DNA from: Nemania diffusa | Taxonomy: Eukaryota > Ascomycota > Sordariomycetes > Xylariales > Xylariaceae | DNA length: 64,000 bases | Assembly (NCBI GenBank): GCA_038501195.1 | Contig: JBBPUQ010000004.1 | Location: 2,790,001-2,854,000, forward strand | Direction of reading: 5' to 3' | Shown: positions 46,049-57,257 of the stretch, in pieces | Layout of the letters: every line of letters begins with the position of its first letter | Position numbering within the stretch: position 1 is the stretch's first letter | Made by a program: the position numbers and the translations under genes | The notes under the pieces: model-generated | Told to the model about the DNA's origin: nothing | Seen by the model: the letters and a program-made list of their open reading frames with translations, nothing else | Database searches by the model: none

Positions 46049-48076
46049 CTACTCTATATCCTGCAATTCTATCCTCCTCCCAAACCTCGCCACCTCCCTC
46101 GCCCCTCTCGTAGCCATATGCCTATCCTTCAACTCTACATGAGACGGCAGCACCCGTGACTGCCCTGCCGTCGTGAGCAGGATATTAAACACAGTCCCCG
46201 CCCGCCGCTGTCTTGCGAGCAAGACCTCCAAGACCTGCCCGCACCTACTACTCCCGCCTCCCCACTCGAGGTCATTCAGGCCGTCGATCACACAGTACAT
46301 CAGCACAGGCGTGTGGTCCAGCAGCGCGCGCAAGACCGCCAGACCCGCATCCCAAGACTCATTTCCACCGTCTAAAGACGCCAAACTTTCCGCGCTGACG
46401 TCTAGAATGTCCTCCGCCGCGCTGAACTGCAGCAGCTGGCGAATCAGACTATATACTAGCCCAATGAGACCCACCTGCTCGACGCTCATGCCGGCACGCA
46501 CCTCGTTGGGCTTCGGCCGCTGGCAGAAGTGCGAGATGATCGGCGTCTCGGCCTGCCACGCCGCGGCCACGACTGCCAGGGCGGCCGCCCGCGCGCTGGT
46601 CATCCCGGCGACGTCGTAGGGGCTCGATATCCACAGCGTGCGCGGCGCCTCGTCCCCGACCATCCACGCGCGCAGTTTCGGAAGCACCTCCTCCTCGGCG
46701 ACCCAAAAGCTGCCCGCGCAGAAGCTGCCCGCGCCGAGCAGGCGCGGGCCTTCGTCGCCGACGATGAAGGGGTCGAGGGCGGGGACGTGGGCGCGGGCTG
46801 AGGCGCGCGTTACCCCGATAGGGGTTGTTACGTCTTGGATGCGGGATGTAGGCTCGATGGCTAGGTAAGGGGGGTGCGAGGGTTCGAGGGTCCGGTTGGG
46901 GGCTGCGGGCCGGTTGTCCATCCAGCTGGTCTCCATTAGGATCATCATGCGGCGGCCGGCAGAGGTATCCTGTGCCGGGTAGTTCTGCCGCTGGCGCTGC
47001 AGCTCGCCCTCTAGAGCGGACACTTTCCCGTGCAGCATGGCGATCATGGCGAGACCGCCGATGGAGGCCTCGCGGTGTAGTTCGGTGAGGCAGTCGTCGA
47101 GGTCTTTCTCCGCCTCCTTGAACCCCTTCTCTAGGTTCTCGTTGAAGCTGGAGATTAGTCTGGAGAACTTCGATTGCAGGTACCACGCTATGGCCTCTTG
47201 GTAGAATTGGAACATGCGAGCGTAGACATTGGCAAGCTTCTTTCTCATCCTAGGTGTCTTGATGATCATGATCAAGGCAGAGCATCCCGCAACCTTTTCT
47301 GAAATAGCAGTTATGGAGTTAGATAGGGTTTTAGCGATCTCGCTATGGTTTTTGGCTGCCTGGTTTAATTAGTCTTATGTCAATTAGATGCGTATCTAGG
47401 CGACTCACCTTCACTAGGCAAGAAAGGCTCGCAGATAATACTGAGGCGTAGTCGCTCTGCGACGGGAATATCGCGAAAATGCTCTTGTGGTCGTCGAAAG
47501 TGTTACATAGTTTAATAAAAACTTTATATATCTAATTGCTGTTAGCTAGAGTTACTGCTGGTCCTGGCATCCAGGCTCAGCTTACAGGCCCGTGGCCCTC
47601 TCTCCATTTTTCGTGCAATTCATCAACCGTTGTTTTCAGATCATTGGAATCGTCCTCCATCGAACTCTCAAGCATTTCGATTGATTTTGCCCCCGAAGAC
47701 TTGCCCCGGATTCCTATACGCTGCAGCACTGATGGTTTCGCATCTTGATTGAACTTATCAACCATCTGCTGCAGCGTCTGCCGAGCGATCTCCGCGGCAT
47801 CAAAGTCCCGTGGCCTAGGATTGTCAGATATGGCATACAAATTACTATTGTAGCCCGGTCTTACGAGTTGCCTTTCTCCGATGGGTCGTCGTAGAGCATC
47901 CTTAGTCGTTTTGCCTCCTCCAGCTCCTCTTCTTTATCAATATCTTCTTGCGCTGCTCTCGTCGACCGCTCCAGCTCGTCCGCCCCTGTCAGTTCGTCCG
48001 TGAACCGCCGAATAATCACCCTGCCCTCAAACCTCCGGGCCTCGAGAACATCATCCGCCGTGCTTGTGCTAGCCAT
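46049..48076 (-). CDS. DUF7708 / STAND-like protein without a P-loop (634 residues in the spliced model)
   Basis: Exons 48076-47865, 47844-47586, 47531-47409 and 47359-46049 sum to 1905 nt, but the first gap is only 20 nt (47845-47864). Residues 1-155 are charged and helical. DUF7708-type helices follow: LCNTFDDHKSIFAIFPSQSDY, AAKNHSEIAKTLS and FYQEAIAWYLQSKF. The C-half has a nucleotide-binding-like layout: LWISSPYDVAGM (440-451) where a P-loop would be, TPIISHFCQRPK, LIGLVYSLIRQLL, and VLMYCVIDGLNDLE with a Walker-B-like Asp (about 557). The GKS/T of Walker A is absent, which I recall as usual in this fungal family, so ATP binding is unlikely. Related proteins sit among fungal NLR-like, non-self-recognition genes. 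It is transcribed divergently from the AAA+ gene. Confidence 0.75.
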
Positions 48077-48691
48077 TTTTGGACTTATGATGGATGCAAC
48101 TACAGAGTGCTCGCGCTCTCAGGTTTGGAGCCGTCGCCGCCTTTCAGCGGCTCGCCGTCAGCTATTATCTAGATAGAGGTTAGCTAGTCAGGCTTACGCC
48201 CCATGCCTAAATTTATCTGTGAAGGTATACACTAAACCTCTTACACTCTGGTGGCCCCCAACTTCTAAGGGTCCGGCACGACCCCTCCAAGATTGCAGTG
48301 GGGATAACGACGCTTAACACTACATATGTACACAGCTCACTTGGAGTTTAGTGCAATGAACGTTTATACAATAAAGCTCGCCTAGCTAGCCACGATGGAT
48401 CTAAACATACTATTCTGTGAAAAGAATTATACTAAAATTTATTTTTATAAATTATACTACATTTGCGTTGCAATTGATTAGTATCTTTATTAATATTCTC
48501 GCCCTAAGTATTGAAGGATCGCACCATGAATGCATTGTCAGCTTGCCAAGGAGGGGCTAACAGGGGGTCCGTACAATGTTGTCTGGATAGGGCTGGACAA
48601 CTTGAGTTCATAAACAATTTTCCCATTTGCGAGTCAATTATCTAGGTTCTGATTGCCTTAGACGAGTTCACGCCAGCCGCCCCTATCCGCA
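48077..48691. promoter_or_regulatory. Divergent intergenic region of STAND-like and AAA+ genes
   Basis: 615 bp between two start codons facing away from each other, so both promoters should lie here. It contains an A+T-rich core (about 48420-48500). No specific operator or TATA box is convincing. Confidence 0.45.
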
Positions 48692-51600
48692 ATGGATATC
48701 TTTAACAAAGAAAACAGCGAGGTTATTGTTCCCCTAGAGAGAGCTACTGTAGAGTCTACGCTTTCTACCACGGCGATAGCTAGTGATGCTTGGGAAGAAG
48801 AAGAAAAAATCCGTACCCCTCGGGTCAAAAACACACTGTCAATTACCGTGCACGCTGGGGGGGTTGGCCTCATCATACCGTGGACTCTCTGCCAGACACT
48901 GAAGGTAAGCTAGTCGCCGCCATCCTTGGATTCATGAGCGCTAACTTATTCTAGGATATAGAAGCCCTTGTCAAGTCCTCGTATGGGGACAATGAAGAGG
49001 CGAAAAAAGAGATTGATGAGGGGAAGTACGAGCTTTATACCGGGACTGGAGCCAAAATCCTCCCTCATTTATGGAACATGCTTGTTGAGCCAGGGTGGTC
49101 AGTAAACATTCAGCTTGAGTCCGAGAAGAGCGATTCAGATTCAGATTCCGAGAAGCCCTCTAAATCGGAGGACAAACCGGAAAAATCTGAAACTACTTAT
49201 ACAACAAGTCTCAAATACACGGTTGCATATTACATAAAGGACTTCGGTGGTGAAGTCGATTTCTTGTACAACAAGTCCTACGACGAACCCGTGGTGCTAG
49301 AGAGATCCGGCAGTGATGCTCGAGAGCTTCCTATACTCGAGGAGATTAAAACCGTTGTGGTTCCGAGACGTAGCAAATTGGGACACCGAAGAGAAGCCCC
49401 AGAGGGCATACCCAAATTGCGAGCCGGCGACAAGATCGGCTGGATGGGCTTACGCATCCATTCGCCGTTCTTGCTCAACGCTCTGAAGTCTATCATTAAG
49501 TATTCATCTACCGCCCCGTCCGGCGATACCACTGGGAATTTTGAGGATGGTGAATTTCCGCATCCTTACCAAGACCTTTTCCATCACAAACAGGAGCTAT
49601 CAGATTACAAGAAGGCGACGGATGTTGGCCCGCGGGCCAACCACACGCCGGAGTGGAACGCCGAATGTGACCGCCATATCGATTTTTTACTTGAGTTCCT
49701 CGACAAGGAGCATAATATCCGCATTCAGTCGATAGAGGCTAAATGGGCTAAGAAGACACCCACAACTACATTCGCAGGGCTTTGGCTACTGATGAAACCA
49801 GGCTCGGATGTATACGTCCAAGAACATGGACAGCTCAATCTATACGTGGTTGAGTCTGTCTCTGGTGGTGTCGACCACCTCTCTCAGAGCCAGTGGTCGA
49901 ACCGTGCGCAAGCTTACTCTATTTGCGTGTGGAATCTCAAATACAACGGGAAGGTCATTGGACGAGAGGCTAAATTCATTCGGGTTCCCGTATTTGATGG
50001 TGAAGTAGACATCTTGTCGCTACCTGTATTCCCAGCCAAGAACTACGACAAGGGAGATGGGGGAGCGCGTCGAAAACAACTTATTGAACGTGGGCGGAAG
50101 ATGTTTCAATTTTCGAAAGGCCCCGTGTACTTGGAGTACAGCGGCTTGGGGCTGAAGCCTGGCTCGAAGAAGGTGATCTCGTGTTTATATACCGCGATAT
50201 ATTAGTTTGGTCGATATGCTAACCACTATCTTAGTATGAGAACGCCCGAGTAATCATTACGCATGAGCCTCAGCCGTCAGACGAATCTCCACCATCGGAA
50301 GAACGGGAATTCAAACCATCATACAGAAGGTCCAGAGACTATGACTCTGATGAGGAGGACGATACCATTGGCCAAAGAGCTAGGGCTCCTCGCTGCGAGT
50401 GCAGCAAGTGTAGAGATATCAGTAATACAACGGATAAACATATCCCTGCAACCTTCAGCGACTATGATAACATCGATCCAAACGGAGCTACCAAACTCTC
50501 AGAGCACCAGTACATGCTATGTATGTCTCACATGTCCGGATTTATCCTCAAGGATCGTACCTACGGTAAGTATAACAGCCATATAGCTCACGCGTGAAAG
50601 CCACCTAACCTTTGCTTTAGACATCCTTGACGTTGGCCGCTTAGTCGACGTTAAAATTGTGGAAGACGCAATCGATCGACTCGTTATGCGACCAGAAACA
50701 AATAAGGACACAATCAAAGCAATTGTGAAGACTTACGCAGAGGGGGGCCAAGCCGGGTTCTTCAGGGCCGACTTCATTAAGGGAAAGGGTGAAGGCCAAA
50801 TCTTTCTCTTGCATGGGCCGCCCGGAACAGGGAAGACCCTCACAGCTGGTACGAATAATAGCCCATCATCCAATGTAGAGATTACTAACCTTTGCTCTAG
50901 AGTCGGTCGCAGAGTATACTAAAAGGCCCCTGCTTAGTATTACTGCAGCTGATTTGGGTCACGAACCTGTTATGCTTGAGAAGAATTTACTGCAATTTTT
51001 CAAGAACGCTACCATCTGGGATGCTATCGTGTTGCTCGACGAAGCGGACATCTATCTCGAGCGGCGATCAGCCCATGATCTCAGACGTAACAGTATCGTA
51101 TCCAGTAAGAATATCTGCTAATCGAAATGGAAGTAAACCCTGCTAACGAACGCCCTTCGCTGTAGTCTTTTTACGGGCAATGGATTACTTCCAAGGCATC
51201 CTGTTTTTGACCACGAATCGGGTGGGTCATTTCGACGAAGCGTTCATGTCCCGCATCCACGTATCAATTGGATACGAAAGGCTCGACGAGGATGCGCGAA
51301 ACAAGATATGGGACAATATGTTTTCCAAGCTCAGGGAAGACCATAAGAACGGCGGGCCGGAAATTCGCTATGAATATGAGGCGAAGCAGTACGTCAAGAA
51401 AGATCCGGAGGTCAAGAAACTAGAGTGGAATGGCCGTGAAATCCGCAACGGTATGTCTGACCTTATCTATATCCGCTCAAAGCTAACCTAAGAATGTCTG
51501 CCAGCTTTCCAAACGGCCGTTGCTCTGGCCGTTTTCGATACCAAGGTAGCGAAGGAAAAGGGTGCTCGTGACGACGACATGATCCCAGAGATTAAGGAGA

Positions 51601-51746
51601 GACACCTAAACCAGGTCGTCACCATGTCATCGGCGTTTAAGAATTATATCACGGCTACACACGAAGGTATAGGCGACGCGGACATGGCATACAAACTTGG
51701 GATCCGGCATGATGGTTTAGGGGCTAGCGGTAGCAAGTACAACTAA
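48692..51746 (+). CDS. AAA+ ATPase with ULD-like N-terminus and DUF7025-like domain (906 residues)
   Basis: Exons 48692-48904, 48955-50172, 50235-50565, 50621-50848, 50901-51104, 51166-51450 and 51505-51746 sum to 2721 nt. The N-terminal 40-120 region (HAGGVGLIIPWTLCQTLK... ILPHLWNMLVEPGWSV) looks like the fungal ubiquitin-like ULD domain. An acidic Ser/Lys linker with SDSDSDSEK follows. A DUF7025-like domain spans the second quarter (FAGLWLLMKPGSDVYV, FDGEVDILSLPVFPAKNY). The AAA core has Walker A GPPGTGKT (653-660), Walker B IVLLDEAD (Asp710, Glu711), sensor-1 FLTTNR and Arg finger SR (761). It resembles fungal AAA proteins of the BCS1/ATAD3 class without a targeting sequence. Predicted ATP-driven remodeler; substrate unknown. 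Confidence 0.88.
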
Positions 51747-54700
51747 GATATCGAAAACTAGATATACATGGGCGGTCAGGGGGGTTAATGAAAGAGAGGA
51801 TAGCGAGTCCGTCACAGTTGGGTAGAAATGGTTGGGGTATTACAACATATAGGATTCGATAGATATGATGAAGTGATTCCTAAACCTCCTAAGGCTTAAG
51901 CCATAAGGGAGCCCGGGCATTTACATAGAGTCAAAGCAACTAACGTAACTATCCTTAAAGCTCTAGGTGAATGGTTTCCTAGCATGGTAGATTTTCTGCG
52001 TTGAGATGTAATGAAATGAATAGCAGAACGCCCAATGAGCAGATTAAAGTGCTTTTAAAAATAAATTAACGGACCAAGCAGGACATGATTACAATTACAT
52101 GGCCACTAGGAGGTAACTTCAGCTGCAAATTCCTGATAATTACTTCATAAAGAGTACCTGAGAATGTGCCACATCTTAGTTCTGACTGCCTCAGATCTTA
52201 TCTAGGCTGCAGCGTGAATCAAGTTTCTAGGAAATAGGTGTATAATGACGGATAACGACAATAGAGATTTACGTGAGAAAAAATAAGAGCTAAAAGCAGA
52301 TTGACAGTATGTTTCAAGAGGTTAGAGAGGGCTACACATTGCTAAGCGATTGATCCGAAAAGTCAGTTATATATCCTACAACAAGTTGGCTATCATGTTT
52401 AAACAGGCTCTTTGCGCATATCTTGATGAGAACGGGGTTATGATGGTATTTTCTTCGTAGACGAGGATGTCAAATGCTGTTACAAACCAGAATTGCAACA
52501 CGGTCCCTAAGTAATTACTATAGTACTGTACTACTAGTAATATCACTGTTGAAGAGCAGCGATAAAATATTGCCAGCTCAGTGACTTACCCATTTGCGTA
52601 TAGCCAACGATTAAGACATAAGAGATGCTTGTGAACATGAATTCGAAATGAGGAAAATCAAAATAGTCAAGAATATAGATAGTCAGTGGGATGAAGGAAA
52701 CTCATTGAGAGAGAGAGAGAGAAAGAGAGATGAGAATGAGTGGTTTTCTTTTCAAATTCACTACCGGTGGCGCGTAAGCGTAAATATAATGTTACTTATC
52801 AAGCAAGACCAAGAATAGTGCATTTTCGAGATAGTTTGATATGGTAGGTGCTAATAATGCAATATGTATAAAGGAGTAGATAGAGGTACTAGGGGCATGG
52901 AGGTTGGTCTTAGCCCCCTTTACACAGGATGATGCTGTGCCATGCGAAGCGCACTATGAAAAATCTTATTATGATAGACAAGAAACCATCTACAGAGTAC
53001 ACAGCCACTGATTCCATCTGGGCATCTTGGCTACGTCAATCATGAACAGCCAAGGGGAATGAATCTGACACCTGGTGCGACTGTGCCGCTTCCTAAATTC
53101 GCCTATGTCGTCACATATCCTAATAGTCCCGATGACCGGTCGATTAGATAGTCTTGGTTATTTAGATTTGACTTTACCGACGAATAAAATTCGGCTACTA
53201 GCTGACAATTTCACTGTTTTAGACCTTGAATGCTTATATTGCTAGGGAAGTGGTATTTTATATACCTCAAGCAGCCACAATCAGGCTAGGCGAAGTCGCA
53301 CGCATAGGGATTCTAAGATTACCATTATATAATAATTAAGAACTATTTCGGACTAAAACATCTAGGATCTGGTCTTTCTAACTACGTGAAGGATGATGGG
53401 TTAGTGGCAAACACAAAGCAGAGGCACGGTTGTTAGATGTGTGGCTGTCGCGCAAAGGATGGAAGGAAGTCCTGCAATAGAGATGCCGATTGTTTCCGGC
53501 ACTTTGAGACAAGCTTCGCTCTCACGAGTTAGAACAAGAACTTAGATGAAGGGCTGAACACACAACCTTAGGCGGCGGTCTAATACGGCGTATTTAGCAC
53601 CGCCAGTTAGTGTGTTAGTCTGGGCAGTGGATCTGGCTATAGCGTGAAAAATTGGGCGCAGGAGATGTTAGAGCGGCTGATCGGTATTACCTACCTACAC
53701 GTACATACTGATTTGATTCTGCTCGTCAACACGAAGTACGCAGTAAGGGGGTTGTGGCGGGAATAACTAGATAATCTCACGGTCATAGACAGAAGGTAGA
53801 CATGGGGCGGAATGCCTAACTTGGCAGTATTCTGGAATCTTTGAGCATTCGATGCGGCACAAGTTTCTATGGAGCTATTGGTCACCGGGCCTGGATACGA
53901 GTGCTGAGCTACATTTTGTACACTGTACGTACAGTACCTATCCATAGCATACCTATCTGCATAGTAGGCCAAGAATGCCAAATAGGTATCTACCTACATT
54001 TTTGAGGCGATGTTGCACTTATACGCCTCGTTAAGCGGCGGCGGGCATATCCATTAGGTATCACATAGCGATAGGCCTGGCACATTAATTGGGCGTTGCC
54101 AATGGCACGTTCGGGGCTGTGTAAAGTAAAGGTCACCCGATCCGATCCACAGGAAGAGTCTAGACGATCTGGTCATACTCAACTCTTTATGTGGATGTAA
54201 CTCTATGCACGTATGGTCTCGAGATTGTCTGACATTGCAGCATGGAAGCTTTATCTATGCATATGTAAGACACGCGGTCAATTGAATTATTAGCATGTCT
54301 CAATTCAAAATTATTTTCCATCGCATGGGGATGGGGCCGATCGAATAGGGAATAGGTCAGCCTAAAGTTTAAGATGCCAAGCTTACTACTATCCGCCTCG
54401 GTATACCATCAATTCAATTGCCAAAATCGCCAGAATAAGCCGGCAACGCCGTTCCATTTAGGGTCCAATTGGGATTGGCCATCGCCCCATGGATCCGGTC
54501 TAGGTATTCCGCCTAGGCGATGTCTGTATGTACACTACTACACTATCTACAGTAGTATAATAGGTAAACTAGTAGATAGGTTTTCTGCCTACATACTTAG
54601 GTCTTGTGCAAGCGTAGGAGAAGGCAATGAGTACAGAATAGGCAGATAGATACATTCTAGCGGCATTGATGGGCTATCGATACGAATTGTATCTAGACTA

Positions 54701-55549
54701 GTACCTAGGATAGTGGCAGTACTTCTTTTTATTTTCTAGTGCTGAGTTATTTATTCGCTGTCCAGTCATCATTTATACATGCAGGATCCCCATATCTTCT
54801 CGTAGACAACTACATAGAAGAATCGCCTAGCCATCAGCCTAACAGCTGATCATTGAATCATTACTCTAGGAAGCTATCGTCGTATTTCGTGTTGGATCAT
54901 AATGTGGCCGAGATGATAAGCACCCCAGAAGCAGAAATACTACTTACGCAATGGTGATAAGGGGTTCCTACTTAGTAGCGTTTCTGTCGAAGGAGAAACA
55001 GCCACCGTTTGGTCTTTCGTCGGTACCGATCTGCTTAATCCCCTCGGGCAAGCGTAGAAGCACACCTCTCATTGGCTGTGAGTATAAAGCGGGACTGCGG
55101 CTTGGTGCCCTTTGGTGCCATTTGGTACTACCTGTCTAGCTTGGACCCACTCCGGGGTACTTATGGTGAGCGGGGCTATGCTAGAATTTATTACATCACA
55201 CCACCAGCTGCAGCAGAGGTCCAGGTAGGTATGTAGGTGTGCCCTGTACGGAACTGCTACCTACCGGAAGTGAGCAGGTAACTGCAGCAACACGCTTTCA
55301 GGTTGCGTTTCGAAACTCAAATACAAATAGAAAGCGTCGTCCCCCCCTCATTCCCTTACACTTAAGTACCACCATTCCCGCCATTCCCGTCATCCCCGTT
55401 ATCCATCTCTTGGCTGCAACCTAACCTAGAACTAATCGACTCCCTGTGTTCATCTTCCGTAGCACACAACGCGCTACATTCCATCACTTTATCTTTTATA
55501 ATACTGCGCAAGCCTGGCTGATCAGAACAGCCTAACCAACCTAATCCAA
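51747..55549. other. Gene-poor stretch of 3.8 kb
   Basis: No open frame over 100 codons and no coding-like block on either strand. It contains a GA-rich microsatellite at 52707-52730 and many short CTACCTAC/TAGGTA palindromic strings around 53690-54010 and 54500-54720. Composition is ordinary, so it is not RIP-mutated. It may hold non-coding RNA or long regulatory DNA. Confidence 0.5.
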
Positions 55550-56688
55550 ATGGACTCGCATACTGAGGGCAGCACGGCTTCGGCAGGGAAGATGGCGGAC
55601 ACGGGCCACAGCAATGGCACCCCGGCCAGCGCGGGCTTCCGTGCTTCGGCTCCCATGACGGTCGAGCGTCCGCGCCAGGAGGATTTGCAGCAGAGCTATG
55701 CTCAGATTGTCGACGAGAACGCCAACCCCAACAACTGGTACGGTTCTATGATCAATGCCTTCGGTGCCTGCATTGGAACTCTTGGTGCCTTTCCCTGCTG
55801 CATTTGCTGCCCCAACCCCTACAAGCAAGTACACCAGGGCAATGTCGGTCTGGTCACCAAGTTCGGCAAGTTCTATAAGGCGGTCGACCCTGGTCTTATT
55901 AAGATCAATCCCCTCAGCGAGCGTATTATCCAGGTCGATGTCAAGATTCAGATTGTCGGTACGTAACATCCCCATCCCCTCCCTACGCTGCCCTTATAGT
56001 AGTCTTGACTGACGTTTCCGAATCAACAGAGGTTCCGAGACAAGTCTGCATGACCAAGGACAATGTTACCGTCGATCTTACTTCCGTCATCTACTACCAC
56101 GTCACACGGCCGCACAAGGTTGCCTTCGGTATCGCGAACGTCAAGCAAGCCCTCATCGAGCGAACACAGACGACCCTCCGCCACGTCGTCGGCGCGCGCG
56201 TCCTGCAGGACGTCATCGAGCGCCGTGAAGAGATCGCGCAGAGCATCCGAGAGATCATCGAGGACGTAGCCCTGGGCTGGGGCGTCAAGGTCGAGAGCAT
56301 GCTGATCAAGGACATTGTCTTCAGCCAGGAACTGCAAGGCTCGCTTTCCATGGCCGCCCAGAGCAAGCGTATCGGTGAAAGCAAGATCATTGCCGCCAAG
56401 GCCGAGGTCGAGAGCGCCAAGCTCATGCGCCAGGCCGCAGACATCCTAAGCTCCGCCCCCGCCATGCAGATCCGTTACCTCGAAGCCATGCAAGCCATGG
56501 CCAAGTCGGCCAACTCCAAGGTCATCTTCCTACCCGCCGCCAGCCAGAGCCCCGCCGGCTTCCACCCCGCCGTGGCTGGCACTAGTAGGAACTTTGGCGA
56601 GTCGAGCCGCGGCGACGGTGTCGATTCCGGTTCCGGCGATAGCGGCTTCCAGCAGGCCATCAATGCACATGTCATCGAGAACATCTAA
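55550..56688 (+). CDS. Stomatin-like SPFH (band 7) protein, 355 residues
   Basis: Exons 55550-55958 and 56030-56688 sum to 1068 nt. After a Ser/Gly/Thr-rich N-tail comes a Cys-rich hydrophobic hairpin (AFGACIGTLGAFPCCICCPNPY), a likely membrane-insertion and palmitoylation site. The SPFH domain follows: QGNVGLVTKFGKFYKAVDPGL, VPRQVCMTKDNVTVDLTSVIYYHV, TTLRHVVGARVLQDVIERREEI and WGVKVESMLIKDIVFS. The C-terminal helix is rich in Ala/Glu (SKIIAAKAEVESAKLMRQAADIL) and drives oligomer formation. Such proteins scaffold sterol-rich domains at the plasma membrane or vacuole and tune channels and transporters. Placement of VDLTSVIYYHV and MQIRYLEAMQAMA matches fungal stomatins closely. It is well conserved and probably constitutively expressed. 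Confidence 0.93.
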
Positions 56689-57257
56689 TCGCCAAAGGCG
56701 TGATAAAACCTCGTGATTTTCCTTTCCGCGTTATTTCTGTCGAAAAGAAAAACTTGAAGGGAAAAAAATATTATATTGATCGAAGACGGTTGAGTTTCGC
56801 TCGCGGTTTGAGCATGCGCTGGTTGTTGTTATTTGACTTTTCGGGGGTTGTGGTCGGATCGAAATACCCTGATTTTGTTGCACTTACGGATACCCATACC
56901 CTGTTTCATGGATACCCAAAATCGTTCGTTAGCATAAGGGAATGAGTGAATGAGGAAATCGTATCGAGTATGAAATCATCGTGCCTAGTGTCCCTACACT
57001 ATAATATAATGAACCTATATAAACTCTAGCCCATCGATGTCTCCTCATTATAATGAATAACTGGTTCCGAATTTGCGAGTCTGGCTCTATGCCATTGTTG
57101 ACATAACGCGTTTTAGTTAATCACTTGAACTTTTATGCGAGCATTGGTATAATAACACGTGCTTGTTTCTTCATGATATTTAAATTTTATTCGGACACAC
57201 CTTGGGTATATATAGTGACAAATTCTAAGCTCCTGAAGTTCTTGGCATCGTAAGCTC
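56689..57257. other. 3' region between convergent stomatin-like and spb4 genes
   Basis: No gene seen. The frame 56700-56945 begins 12 bp after the stomatin stop codon and has no features; it is taken as 3' UTR. Confidence 0.45.
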
